This document shows, one piece after another, positions 41,201-53,445 of a stretch of 64,000 nucleotides of DNA. The first letter of the stretch is position 1, and the number at the start of each line of letters is the position of its first letter. Under the pieces are notes generated by a model. That model did not search any database, had not been told where the DNA came from, and saw nothing but the letters and a program-made list of their open reading frames with translations. This DNA comes from Omphiscola glabra (taxonomy: Eukaryota > Mollusca > Gastropoda > Lymnaeidae): assembly GCA_964017045.1 (NCBI GenBank), contig OZ024808.1, forward strand, positions 12,740,284-12,804,283, given 5' to 3'. The position numbers were made by a program, and so were the translations under genes.

Positions 41201-44200
41201 TCCATAAACATTTGACAAATAAACGAAAACATAATTTGTTACCATCTTTTTCTTAACTCCCCTCTTCCAATCATTAATTCATTTCCCATCCTCTTTAACA
41301 TGTTTAAAAAATTGCTTTCAATTTGTGGCAATTTAAGATATACTCAACACACAACACCTTATTTCCCAACTGGCCACCCTTTATTATAACATACATGATG
41401 GTCCTGTGAAAGTAATATAAACTATACAGGAGCCAGGTCAGTCTTCATAACTTTATACAGGAGCAAGGTCAGTCTTTATAACTTCTTATGACATAAAAGC
41501 AAATATATTAATAATATCATGTACACTAACCTTGCTCTTTTCATGGGTGGTTTATCTAGCTTTTTCTTGGCTTGCTCTGGCTCTTCCTCTTCTTCTGCAT
41601 CAAAAAGCCCAGTAGATCGGAATTTTGTGTTCAACTGCTTTACTGTTTTTGGACGCCTGCGTGAATCATCATCTTTCAAAAAGTCTTGTTCCAAGTTTTT
41701 TCCAGAGCCATTCGTTGTAGTAGATGATGATGATTTCAGTTCATCCATGGATGTTGATCTTTTGGAAGAACTACTTTCTTTAGTTTTGCTTGAGAGGGTG
41801 GGATCAGAAGATGATGCTCCTTTTGTGGAAGACTCTTTATTATCGGAGCTCGATTTGGACTTTTCCCTTTTTGAACGATCCTTATCTTTGTGCCTGTCTT
41901 TGTCTCTTTTATCTTTCTCCTTGTGATGATCTTTTGAGTCTTTTTCTCGGGATTTGTTTTTTTCAGAGTCCTTTTCTTCCTTTTCTCTTTTGTCATTTTC
42001 TTTATCATTTTTATCCTTTTCCCTTTCTTTCTCTTTGTGCTTCTTCTTTTTCTTTTTATCTATGACAGAAGAAAATATTGACCCAGGTTTAATACAGAAA
42101 AATGTACTTCCAACAACAAATCACAAAAAAATATATGTTTATTTAGATATATTTTACTTACTTGCATGGTTAGATGCACCGAGTAATCAAATTACAAAAT
42201 TTCTTATTGAGGTTGTGGATATTTTTTTCTCCGATGCTCTTATAGGCCCTTAAAAAGGGCAACGCAGGTAAATCCTCTCACTTGAGCATTATTTATAAGT
42301 GCTTCAGCTTTAATCTATGCCAATTTTAAAAATCAGAATTCTCTCACTTTTACAACTTCTGATATTGGTCAATTAATATCTGATCTACACACAGTGCAAA
42401 GATCAATTTCATTTTAACTTGGATAAATGCTAAATACTGAATAAACAACTGCAACTTAATCCTTAATCTAACTCTTGTTATTTAAAATGCACTCTTTCAT
42501 TTTCTTAACAAATTCACTTAGTTGAACCAAATCTGAAGACATGAGCTTACCCTCAGCATCATTGTCTGTGCCATTATTTTGTCCTCGGATAGTTTTGGTC
42601 CAGCTGTCTACAAGCTTGGATGACAAGGTCTTGATTTCTACATGCCAATAGGAAAGTATTAAATTATTAAAATATTAGATTGATTTTCTTAAACCCTTTT
42701 AACGTCACATCCATATATTATTGGAGTAAGCTCTCAGACATTCTGTTAAAATGCTTCCAGTGGGGATAATCCACTAAATGGGTTTTTATCAAGTTATAGT
42801 ACATTAGACTCTGGCAATTGGTCCAAAACTTCTACATTGTCTACAGGGGCATTTGCCTATTTTTAGCCTTTCTACGTGGACTAAGATAGAATATTTTATC
42901 TGTGAAGGCTTAGCTGGCCTTTGTAGAATTGAATAAAACATATTTGCCATTTCACTCTCCAATAAATACTGAAGATTCATGTCTTTTTTAGTTGAAGATT
43001 TTATAAAATATTTTCTTATTGATTAAAATTCCTGGGGAACATTTCACAATTTCATCAAATCATGTGCAATGTGAAAAAAATAAATAAATGCTTTCTGATG
43101 TAACAAGGCAGGAAGTTTCACCTACTTTCATTTTCAGTTTTGCTGAGCTGTTTTATGGTCTTAGCTGCACTGTTCTGTTTGAGTAGAACAACAGTGACTG
43201 GCATTAGCAGGTAAACATCCAACAGCTCCCCAAGTAAAGCGTCATTATTGTCACTTCGTGCAACATCCAGCCAACTGTTTAATATGTTCCAGCCTCCAAC
43301 ATCAATAAATCTTTAAAACACATAAATAAAAAAAAAGAGTTAGTATTTATGGTTAGTCTTTGGGTGTGACAGAGGGATAGTGGTGCGTTCAAATGTATGC
43401 CCGTGTGAGGGGGCACAGTGGTGAGTTCAAATATATGCTCTTGTGAGGGGGTTTGTAGTGCGTTCAAATGTATGCATGTGTGAGGGGGCACAGTGGTGAG
43501 TTCAAATGTATGCCCGTGTGAGCGGGCACAGTGGTAAGTTCAAATACATGCTCTTGTGAGGGGGTTTGTAGAGCGTTCAAATGTATGCCAGTGTGAGGGG
43601 GCACAGTGATGAGTTCAAATGTAATGCATGCCCATGTGAGGGGGCACAGAGGTGATTTCAAATGTATGCCCATGTGAGGGGGCACAGAGGTGAGTTCAAA
43701 TGTATGCCGGGTGAGGGGGCACAGAGGTGATTTCAAATGTATGCCACTGTGAGGGGGCACAGTGGTGAGTTCAAATGTATGCCCATGTGAGGGGGCACAG
43801 AGGTGAGTTCAAATGTATGCCCATGTGAGGGGGCACAGAGGTGAGTTCAAATGTATGCCCATGTGAGGGGGCACAGAGGTGAGTTCAAATGTATGCCGGG
43901 TGAGGGGGCACAGTGGTGAGTTCAAATGTATGCCCGTGTGAGAGGGGGCAGAGGTGAGTTCAAATGTATGTCGTGTGAGAGGGCACAGTGGTGAGTTCAA
44001 ATGTATGACGTGTGAGAGGGCACAGTGGTGAGTTCAAATGTATGTCGTGTGAGAGGGCACAGTGGTGAGTTCAAATGTATGACGTGTGAGAGGGCACAGT
44101 GGTGAGTTCAAATGTATGCCGTGTGAGGGGGCAGAGGTGAGTTCAAATATATTCTCTTGTGAGGGGTTAGGGGGGTTTGTAGTGGGTTAAAATAATGTAT

Positions 44201-45937
44201 GCTGAAGTAGTAGTTCTGAAACACACACAAAAATATGTAGTGCCTTGGCTTGAAGTAGGGCTCTATAGAAGAAAAATATTTGATTTAAAAAACTGTGGTT
44301 GTTTTCTATTCACAATAAAATATGTCTGATAATTAATTATTTATATTATTTAGTGAGAGATTGTTACCATGGTGGAAGTAAAAATATAATTTGAAGGGAA
44401 GTGCTGTGTGTACTTACTTTTCCAATGCTTCAGGTGATTCAGTAGCTCTCAGTATGTTGAGATAAATACATCTTGTCACCAATTTAGTAGCATCTTTCAT
44501 CAAACTGTAAGAAATACAAAAATTGAGGTGAAACTAAGACAACTGCTCCATGCAATAAATTATTTAAAAATTTAAAAAACTACAAAACAACAGGTAATAA
44601 TTGCAGCTATTAATGTTTATGTTAAAGCTGTTTTTTAAAAAAACAGACCTGGAGATATGATGATGTGAAAATGCAAAGAAGACTTTGATCACTCTAAAAT
44701 TTAAAAGCAATCTGCCCACAAAATAAAATGAGACAATAAAAAATATTACCTAGATATTCTGGAAGCTTCCTGTGGCCCTTTTATACCACCACCTGGGGTG
44801 AGAAGTGGGCCAAGGGCCTTCAGTAACTGATGTGGATCAATAGGAGGCTGAAATAGAAACATCAACAATCGTCACTACTACAGAATTATATGTATTCTAA
44901 GATGAATGGATCAAGAATAAATAATTTGAAAAGAGAAAGGAAAAAAGGTGGGGGGGTGACATGTTTTTACATTTTTAAAATATAACTTTTATGAAAATAA
45001 CCACAGCTAGTGGCTTGATTCCACCTTGAAGCCTCTTACAGATCTGACATTGATTTCTGTAGCCAAACACTGGGCTCTTTTCTTTAGTGTTATCAGAACG
45101 TTTGCAATGCAATAAATCATTTGGTTTTGAAAATATGTTTATTTAATGTTTTTAACATGTTCAGTTTTCTTTAAGTTAGTTAAGATGGGTGTAGTCTACC
45201 CGGAAATTTAGCCTTTAAAAAGGCTTATGAATATGATGTCTGCACATATAACTTGCTTTCACACTGTGTTAGATTACCGGTATATATGAATGTTGCCGTC
45301 TCCTGTTAATGAATGGTACCGTTGGCTGTCCGTTCATTCAAATTTCAGCCATTATTTTCAAATATTAGTATACTTCACTTCCTTGAAAGCAGATCATCAT
45401 TGCTAGATTAAGCTCAATTTAAAATAAAAAACGTCCTACCACTACCAGTATCACATGATTGAAGAGCCTGTCCATTAATCTGAATAGTCCAATATTAGTT
45501 AACAGAGACTTTTGCACAGAGCATTAGCCTGGAAGTGCAACCCATAACTACCACCCATTTGCCTGGGTAAAATCTTTTCCAGATAGTTGGTGGAGCACAT
45601 AGTACATTGATCATAATGTTAGACAAGTTTAGGTACCGGTACCATGAATACAGTTTTAAAGATATTGACTAGCCACTTCCCACAAATGGTAAAACTTTAA
45701 CAATCCATTGGGGGTGATCATCAAAAAACTGGGATGGAGTAGACTTAGGTTATTGATTGTTCAGGCACCTCAAGTGTCAGATGTGGCAAACCTCCAGGAA
45801 ATTTGCTCAGTTGAGTAAGACTTTTTATACAAGTAATACAAGCCACTTTGAAGCTTATGCCACCTTAAGGCGAGTAAAGATAAGACTTGTGCATCAGACT
45901 TTGTTTTCCCGATTAGTTAGTTATCGATACTTACCAT
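32254..45937 (-). CDS. PPP1R10: PNUTS, PP1 nuclear targeting subunit
   Basis: Coding exons, in transcript order: 45935-45937 (ATG only), 44750-44847, 44418-44504, 43126-43310, 42551-42637, 41531-42059, 40992-41140, 39709-39995, 39247-39418, 38766-38921, 38559-38623, 37962-38015, 37111-37232, 36049-36127, 35580-35903, 34822-34903, 33566-33730, 32581-32718 and 32254-32351. Every junction keeps phase and the sum is 959 residues (human PNUTS 940). A TFIIS-N-like domain (about 45-150; FIDVGG, LLKQNSAAKTIKQLSK) is followed by a Lys/Glu/Ser-rich linker and KFRSTG. The PP1-docking KNVTW (561-565) precedes the conserved EYFYFELDETER. A Gly/Met/Pro-rich region (about 690-925) leads to a C-X8-C-X5-C-X3-H zinc finger (C935, C944, C950, H954). 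PNUTS targets PP1 to chromatin and acts with WDR82 and TOX4 in RNA polymerase II termination. The one-codon first exon is inferred. Confidence 0.95.
32988..33140. mobile_element. Short hAT-type MITE (CAGTGGCGTAG family)
   Basis: 153 bp in a PPP1R10 intron. The ends AAGTGGCGTAGG and GCTACTCCACTG are inverted. Flanks TAACCAAC (32980-32987) and TAACTGAC (33141-33148) match at 6 of 8 positions. The middle (TTTTTGGCCAACTGCAGA) is shared with the copy at 56000-56145. Confidence 0.65.
33876..34020. repeat. Short tandem repeat, ~42-bp unit, about 4 copies
   Basis: Units containing GGGGAGCATTCAGC and CACTAAATAAGATA variants begin near 33881, 33921, 33964 and 34007 within a PPP1R10 intron. Confidence 0.6.
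34173..34768. mobile_element. hAT MITE with perfect 8-bp TSD in PPP1R10 intron
   Basis: 596 bp bounded by the perfect inverted termini TAGTGATGGGACGAT and ATCGTCCCATCACTA. It is flanked by identical octamers ATATAAAT (34165-34172 and 34769-34776). Inside each end are several GGAATCGG or GAATCGTATC phrases, probably transposase-binding repeats. There is no coding capacity. The intact termini and duplication indicate a fairly recent insertion. Confidence 0.9.
37061..37148 (-). repeat. Tandem duplication of the 3' end of a PPP1R10 exon
   Basis: The exon end at 37111-37148 (carrying GCACACAGTACAATTAGCTC) is repeated 52 bp away at 37061-37096 in the downstream intron. The second copy has GAGTGCAC for GAGCGCAC. 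It contains no separate acceptor that I can see, so it is probably silent. Confidence 0.75.
38044..38480. repeat. 43-bp minisatellite, about 10 units
   Basis: Head-to-tail units of 43 bp carry TTGTTTTCATTTTGACAGTA and GACAGCTATGATAGATGTAC. Most are nearly identical, with one or two single-base deletions, and the last unit is degraded. They lie in the PPP1R10 intron between coding exons 11 and 12. Confidence 0.95.
43373..44170. repeat. 38-bp minisatellite, about 21 units
   Basis: Units of 38 bp carry GGGGGCACAGAGGTGAGTTC followed by AAATGTATGCCCATGTGA. Variants CACAGTGG and CACAGAGG alternate, and a few units are 35-37 bp. The array is in the PPP1R10 intron between coding exons 3 and 4. It produces long proline/histidine-rich open frames that are artefacts of the repeat. 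Confidence 0.95.
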
Positions 45938-45967
45938 GGCTAAAGTGCACTCATTGCAGTTCCTCTA
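45935..45967 (-). other. PPP1R10: PPP1R10 exon carrying the start codon
   Basis: A 33-bp exon with acceptor TTTTTTTCCCAG and donor GTAAGTATCG ends exactly in ATG, joined in phase to CCTCCTATTGATCCA (PPIDP; human MGSGPIDP). A tiny upstream open frame (ATG AGT GCA CTT TAG) lies in the same exon. Further untranslated exons are not located. Confidence 0.6.
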
Positions 45968-46988
45968 CTGGGAAAAAAACTATTCACCATTCAGTGCTTC
46001 AATGCCTTGGCTTGTGATAAATACTGTATATGAAAGAAATGTAGATAATATGTAAACATCTCAAAATAGATTTGTGTTGCTTTCTCTTAGACTTAGATGT
46101 GTGATAGCATTTGTATTCCCAATTGTACACATTAGCTTTGAAAACCCATGTTGTGTTTTTATAAAATAGTTTACCCAGTATTAGCCACTGTATGTGGCCA
46201 AATGATAACCCCCCCCCCCCCCCCTTTTCCAATTGTGATGGTGTGGGGCCAAGAAGTTAAAGTTTTGTAATAGAATGATGCTGGATTGATTCATCTTATA
46301 TTATGTATGAACTCTCTACCTCCTTAAACCACCAAAACAAAATCTGTTAATTCCTCAATGCTTATTTATTTATGTACACAATTGGATAAAATAATTGGTA
46401 ATAGGCATTAAAATGTTGCTTTATGAATAACAATGACCAGCTTAAAAAAATAATGGTAACTAAGGCTATCCTTTCAGTTGATTTTTTAATGCAAAATGTG
46501 CGATTCAAAACTATATATCAGTGATCATTACTATATTAATTTTAGTTTTTTTGGTTGATCCCCACATTCTTAAACTATTATTTTGTGTCTTGGTTTTTAA
46601 ATGGTTTATTTAGGTATGTATCTTTTTGATATTTGCAGAAAAGATATGATGAACTATTCATCTGTATTACAAAAGACTGTCATCCAATGTGCAGAGCCAT
46701 AAATCAATCATGACCTGCACAGTAGAAATACCACTCCTCTTAAGCAAACACTGATAGTGACATCCCAACTTCTCATCAAATATACCATCACCATCTCTAT
46801 CTTCACCTCCTCAGGATTTGAAAAACAACTCATACCCACATTTAGTCCCATCTTTAACCATTTCTTAGCGTAAATCATAACAGTTTGGAATTAAAGGTTT
46901 GTTGCGCTCTACTGCAGTCAGAGATATAACAAGTTCTAGAACATGCGAGCTCAGTTTTTTTAGCAGCAAAATCAATAAGATGAACGAG

Positions 46989-49900
46989 TCAATTTTTAAC
47001 TACCGGTACCCCATACTTTTTAAGTTGTTTGTTGGAATGAACTAGACATCTGTAACAGAGAAGAAAACATGCATTAATAGAAATTGCAAATTGACATAAA
47101 TTAATGAAATCAGAGACAAAAGATGTGTCATTAGAATGTTTGATCTCAAAGTGAAATAAAATTTTAAGTCAGGGGAGGCAATAATTTTAACTGTTTGCAA
47201 AACTTTTACACTAACACTATAGAATAGATCATGTTAGCTTGAGGTGACATATATGTTCCCCATTATCATTAGGATGCAATATTTATTGCTTATTCTATAT
47301 ACCAGGTATAATAGATTTTAAACCTAATCAGACTGAGAATGCCTAGAAACAAATGATAATTTCCAGATGCCACTAAGTTTCTCTCCCATCAATAATAAAT
47401 GAAACATGATAATGTTTGAAGGAAAACATGTAATGCATAATCTTTAGCCTTAAGTATGGTATTTTTTCTCTCTGAAAATTGATTTTTTGGAAGGGTTTTG
47501 TGAAATCCTTCTTTCCTACCACACCAATTATTTTATTAAAGAACAGAGCCGGGCAGAACTTTTTCTTGTTAATTTGTCACCTGGACATCACATCTGAAAT
47601 ATTTAAAAAGTGGGCATAACTGAGCACTGATGTGGGATGAAGTGGTAATCCAATCTGAAATATATAATTATTATAATTTACACCACATTCTGGAAATCTG
47701 TCATGTTATATGAAAAAGTATCATGTGTATCATAAATTAAAAGTAAGATCAACAGGAACAAATAGGAGAGAGAGGAGCATGCAGCTATCAATACTATCAT
47801 GGATGAAAATAACATTAAATAATCTCAAAGTGAAATTTTGAGAAATACGACAAATAAATCATATTTTTATAATTAATAATAATATTAGTAATCAAATGGC
47901 TATGAACATGTCAAGTACTGGGTACAAGTCAAAAGAAATGAAAAAAAAAAGCTTGCAGTAATACTGAAAAAGTAAGATTTTCTAAAAGATTTTGGCATCT
48001 AAATTCTCATTCATGACAGAAAGGAGGTACCACCTGTACAAAGTTATCTCAAGTTACACGTACCACCAAAGCATGTCTTATTTAGCAGTAAGAAACCACA
48101 AAAGAAATCCTATGAGACAATTCCTTTAGAATTAGAATGAATACATAAATGCATGTGTTCCTTTAATCACAACACTAGCTTAGTTTTTACAAAGTTTTTC
48201 TGGGTCCTTTTTAAAGCAAAGGTCCACACATTTAGATTTGTTTCTATTTCTATTTTATTTAAATCCAAATTTTGTTTTTAGTTATTGGCCTTGGTGATTG
48301 ATGAACAAGTACCGATAATTTGCGTGTCAAATTAATCAATGAGGATCAATTTTAATCATCCGATAGGTGCTTGAGCCGATTGTGTCTTGTAATGTCTCCC
48401 TCTCTGAAAGCATCAGTTAGAATGTTGGAGAACGTAAGGTTAAAAAATGTTGGTACCTTTTTTAAACCCAGGAGCCACAGGGAATGGTTTAGAAGTATCT
48501 CCATTTTTCAAGACCCAAGCCTGCGTAACATCATGGAAATGCTTTAGGAGCAAGGCATGCACATGACATCTTCAGGTGAAATAAGGATTTTCTGGATAGC
48601 ATATTGTGTTCTACAGCATCAGTTATGTTGGCTTCGTGCTGCGTGGAGATCTGTGTACAGGGGGGCACTACAAGGAATAGGTCCAGGTTTATGCAGAGCG
48701 CTTACAGCGAGGCATTCAGGGTGTCTTTGAAATGTCTCTTCGGTCAACCAGCACACCTGCCATGCTTAAACTGTTGCTCAACATTCTCACATCCCCTATC
48801 AAAATTATATCAGTAATAGGGAGATTTGCCAGTGCGAGTACCTTGGTGTCTGGGATCTTGTCTAGCCATTTGATGTTGAGGCTTTTTCAGAGGTTAGTAG
48901 TGTGGAAAGTGGTTCAGCTTTCTTGCATGGTTGATAGACTGTCCATATTTTAAATGCATAGAATATCATATATGCATTAGTTTGGGTTCTGACTGATAAA
49001 AATAACTCCTTTTGTTTAGCAATTTGAAGGTTAATCTTCTCAAGCTTTGGTGAAGTGTGCTACCATGGAAAGAGAAGCTGTTTACTACGTTAAACCTTTC
49101 ACCATTGACTTGAATGCTGAGTTCAATGTAAGCTTTTTGAGGAGCTGACTGGTTTGTGGGGGGGATTGGATAAACTGCCATACAGCTTCTGATCCATCCT
49201 TTCTGGCAGTCATTGGCATACAGAAAGTCCCTGATGATGTTTGTCAGGACCTTGGATATAGCAGCATGCGGCGTCTCGAGGTTGAATAGTGTACCATCAG
49301 TTCAGTATCTGATGCCGATCCCAATGTCTCCCTCTCTGAAAGCATCAGTCAACATGACGGAGAACACAAGGCTGAAGTGTTGGTGCCAGGATACAATGGA
49401 TTAGACATCTCTTCTTTTTCCCAAAAACTAGCCTGCATACTATCATGGGACTGATGCACTGTGGAAATGAATTTTCTGGGGTATCCATATTTGGCCATGA
49501 TCTTTCTCTGCTAACAATGTCAAAAGCCTTAGTCAGGTTTCTTATTGCTTATACCGGTAGGTGGGGAAGAGGATAACATTATGTTGCTGACATTTTTCCT
49601 GTAACTGTCTCACCACAAAGACCATATTTACAAAACCACATAGCAGGAGACCCTTCTCAAGTTATGTATCAGGACTGTTCAGCAGGATTCTGGTATATTG
49701 CTATTAAAGTAATAAGGATGCATAACAAGCTAGTATTTTGTGATAATGGCTAGTAAGTACTAGTAGATTAAATTATATAAACATTAGCCAGACTGCTTGT
49801 GAGAGTTAGGAATGTCCCCTAGTGACCTACCGGTATTTACTTGTGATCTTATCAAATTGCATTTGAAAAACTGAGTCAGCAGCTTTAGTAAAAATCAAAT

Positions 49901-52900
49901 TGATTTTATAAATGTGAACGGAAAAATTTGTTCAATTTATATTTAAAGTATATACAGTAAAGAATATTCAACTATAAGAATGAAGCTTTTGTGAAAACAA
50001 AGTTATGGAGTAGATGATAATATAAACAAACCATAGTTCAGCAATGTAACTTATAAATGAAATACATGTCAGAATTTACAATTTCATTTAAAAATTACCA
50101 CATACAATAAAATATGAAATAAATAAAATAACATTAGTTTAGCAAAAATTATTCCAGATAGGTCTTTAATAAAAAAAACGGTCTTTAATAAAATACCCAA
50201 CAAATTCAGGAAAAGTTAATTCCTCTGCTTTATCATTAAAATGGCTGAAATAATTCTTTATTTGCAATAGCTAAAATATATAGAAGCTTTCTCACAATCA
50301 TAAACTAAGACTAAATTGAAAGGAAGAATGTAAGCTATTGAAATATTTGCTACAGTTAGGATTCTCAATTTTCCCATACAGAAATTTGACAAGAACTATT
50401 ATACTTTAAAAAAATCTTTGGTTGCACTGGTCTGTCTAAAATAATACTGGGTACGTTATTAAAAAACAAACTAAACAATGAGTAATAACTTAATTGACCT
50501 GATCACAGGATGTCACGTTGACTGATGCTAACAACCAAATTACCTCCAACTTCTGTTACCGGACTAAGTTGTTGATTTCAGTTAATTTAAAATATTTCTT
50601 TAGTCCCTATAGGCATACTTGTTCCTTGATAGCCAACCTTTTCAAAACAAAGCAGTTTTCTGCAAAATATGTTTTTTTGTTTCAACTATGTTAGCGATAG
50701 AAATTATAAACCCTAGATTTATCAAATTTCTGTAAATAGTTAATACCATACTGCAATATTTTATTACATAAATTCTTTTTTTATCAGAAATTTATAAAAA
50801 AGATTTTTTTTTACTGTTACCCGTACATGAATAATTTACTACATAAAGACTAATTCAGAACATTAGGCTCTAAGTTGTAAAGTACTGGTACCCGGTACCT
50901 AATAAAAAGATTAAATTTAGTGCCCACCCCCCCCCCCCCCCCTGATTATGCACCACAAGAGGGACACCACCCACCAGTTTAGACACCACTTTGTAGTTTG
51001 AAATACAATTGTGTACATGCTCGACTTAAATTGAAAAAAAATGATGCTGAAAGGTGACGTTTGCTGTAGGACAGAGAACTAAATTTCAGAATCATTTACC
51101 CATTAAAACAGTGTTTCCTTACCTTAGGTTTTATTGCCAGTACCCTTCCCCCAAAGCACTCAAAAAGTTTGAAAAAGTGTCTCCATTCCATCTTCAGGAC
51201 AAGTGAATTTAAAATATTTGTGGCCTGGAGTTTCAAGTTAGTTTTAAATTTAAAAATCGATATCTGAATTATATTTTTATTGGAGTTGTCTTTTAAATAG
51301 TGTCCTTTCAAAGATTACTCCCACCCCCTTTTGAAATCTCAGATACCTACTGGACCACCCCCACCCCATAAATGTTCAAATTACCTCCCTTGAAACACAC
51401 CAGAGTTGGGAAACACTGCATTAATTAAAGTGAATAGTTTCTAAAATTGCTTTTTGCAGTTGGCACACATCACAATGACAAAAATTCAACCTTGACATGC
51501 CTATTTTGAGAAAGTGAACAACACAGTTTGTAAAAGCTCACATACTTTATTGCTTTCACAAAAATAATTAAAATATCACAAACTACCTCGAAACGCCTGT
51601 TTTTTAGAGTTGCAGTGATCCTTTGCATTAATACCTTTATTGCATAAAAGTTTAGGTTTAATTCTCAACCATGATGTCATTTGATTGTGATGTCTGATGA
51701 AGTTAGCTCGCTCCCACTGTCTGTCATAAAGCTGTAAGAGTAAGAGATCTAAAAATATTAATCATTTTAGAAAATTACATGACCAAGTTAACTGCCAAAA
51801 AGAAATAATCATTGTTGCTATTATTATGTTGTACTTTGACATCAATTAGCCAGCTCCTTTGGAATAAAAGAAATGAAATTTAAATAAATAAAGACATTAG
51901 GTACTTTAAAAAAAATTACTTTTGTGACAAAAATTCTAAGGGAGGTAATTCAAGGATGGTATAGATTTTATAGCCCCTGCAGATTTACATTAAAAATTAC
52001 TGAGGAAGAATCATTGAGAAATTATTTAAGAATAAATTTTGTATCTGTGAATGAGAGGCATACACTTCTGATTCTCAATATAAACATAATTGCTCTTGTT
52101 ACTTAAATCTAAATATGTACCGGATTTAAAGTGTTGAGATCTAAAGTAATTTAAACTTAAAATAAAAATGTCATCAACGTAAATATTTTTACACCATTGA
52201 ATTTTTAAAGGTCTATTTTTATGTTATTGATAATAACATTTAATATTGTACATAACTACTTTTGGCTAAAAGCTAATTCAGAAACTGCAGAGTTTGAAAA
52301 TGGTAAATATGCAGATTCTACTGTTGCTGAATTAGCTTTTTAAAAGAAATAAATACATATCGAGTATATAATGGATATCCGGATATGAAATAGAGGTTTA
52401 TTTAAATGCTTTTTTTCCTTTCAGACCTATGCTAAATGAAAATGAAATCAATGCCTATTACAAAATAATTGTTCACAACACTCGGCCTATATTTATAATC
52501 ATTATTAAGTCATTAAAAGTAAGTGTTATTGAATTGCAGAAGAAAAAAGAGATTATATGAAATTTTCTTTCTTTGTTGTAATAAGTGGAAAATAATTAAT
52601 ATCAAAAGTCAATGGTAAATTAAATAGAAGTTATTGTTATTTCTGGCTAAAAATATGAGACTTGTAATATTTAAAAGTAAAAATACAGTATTATTTTAGC
52701 CAATAATCAATAAAATTGTAGTATCTGTATGCTTATTTTATTATTCAAATCTATGATTATGATCTAAATGTATGAGTGAGTAGTATGAGATTGAGTTATG
52801 TCAAATTGATTGAAGTTTATTTCTATAATAGTAATTAGCCTGCCTAAAAATAGAATACTTTATAAATACTTAATAATTGTAAATTAATGGGCGGGCCTAC

Positions 52901-53445
52901 GAGCGGATTTACAATAAAAACTATAATAATCGGCGGCAAGTCATACTCATATTGAATTGACATTGTGTTTTTAAATTATCTAACAGTTCCTAACATGCCA
53001 AATTATATACCGTATTTCAAAAATATTTAATTAATAATTATCTTGAATATCTAATTTCTTAGTTCTCCTTAGGCTTAGGTTGGGATGAAAAGAGACATGG
53101 CAAAACTAAATATAATTTTAAAACGTCAAAACATGCATCACATGACTTTACGAGGTCAAAGGCTATCCGAATCATAGGATTTGGACAATGGTGGTCAGAA
53201 TTCAGTAACTGCATATTTTCAAAACATTTAAATTTTCTCCAAAGGGAGAAAACGTATTAATAATAAAATGTGAAGATAAAATACACTAAAAGCGGTCTTA
53301 TCCGCCTACCTGCAATGGTACTGTTAAAATGAGCTGTAACTGTAAAGGAAGAAATGCCAATGATAAAAGTAGGTCACGACACGATGTTTCTTCTTCTTCG
53401 AAGTTGTTAAATGCTTTTCTGAAATAGCTACTAAAAGTCACCAAC
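46989..53445 (-). CDS. Unrecognised multi-exon gene between PPP1R10 and MRPS18B
   Basis: Candidate minus-strand exons with good splice borders: 53310-53445 (acceptor TTGTCCACAG, donor GTAGGC), 51635-51731 (acceptor CTCTTACTCTTACAG), 47581-47654 (acceptor TATATTTCAG, donor GTGACA) and 46989-47049 (acceptor TTCTCTGTTACAG, stop TGA at 46989). The first two join in phase 0 and read like protein (FRKAFNNFEEEETSCRDLLL; LYDRQWERANFIRHHNQMTS). The last two join in phase (IGLPLHPTSVLSYAHFLNIS; CLVHSNKQLKKYGVPVVKN). The phases between exons two and three do not match in the best reading, so an exon is probably missing. The 5' end is unknown. I do not recognise the protein. LINE and MITE insertions sit in its introns. 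Confidence 0.45.
48360..49570 (-). pseudogene. Decayed LINE reverse transcriptase fragments
   Basis: Minus-strand frames resemble a non-LTR reverse transcriptase. LTKAFDIVSRE (about 49540) resembles the DLTKAFDTV motif, and VNGERFNVVNSFSFHGSTL (about 49100) resembles the family phrase VDxFTYLGSTL. The stretch carrying CTCTCTGAAAGCATCAGT appears twice (about 48402 and 49332), so two truncated copies lie end to end. Stops and shifts are frequent. The lineage differs from the element at 14-15 kb. Confidence 0.7.
51109..51418. mobile_element. hAT MITE, 310 bp
   Basis: Inverted termini CAGTGTTTCC and GGAAACACTG. Flanking octamers CATTAAAA (51101-51108) and CATTAATT (51419-51426) match at 6 of 8 positions. 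It is non-coding and sits in the intron downstream of the candidate exon at 51635-51731. Confidence 0.75.

Noticed and set aside
41519..41926. Plus-strand 135-codon open frame rich in Ser/Leu/Phe
   Set aside because: It is the antisense of the Lys/Glu/Ser-rich exon of PPP1R10; its composition follows from the complementary codons.
43464..44000. Long Pro/His-rich open frames with repeated PPHTGIHLNSPLCPLT-like peptides
   Set aside because: They arise from reading the 38-bp intronic minisatellite. Unit length is not a multiple of three, so the peptide repeats only by alternating frames, and the array lies between two well-supported PPP1R10 exons.
38044..44170. CRISPR-like regular arrays
   Set aside because: The 43- and 38-bp units are head-to-tail with no unique spacers, in an animal intron.
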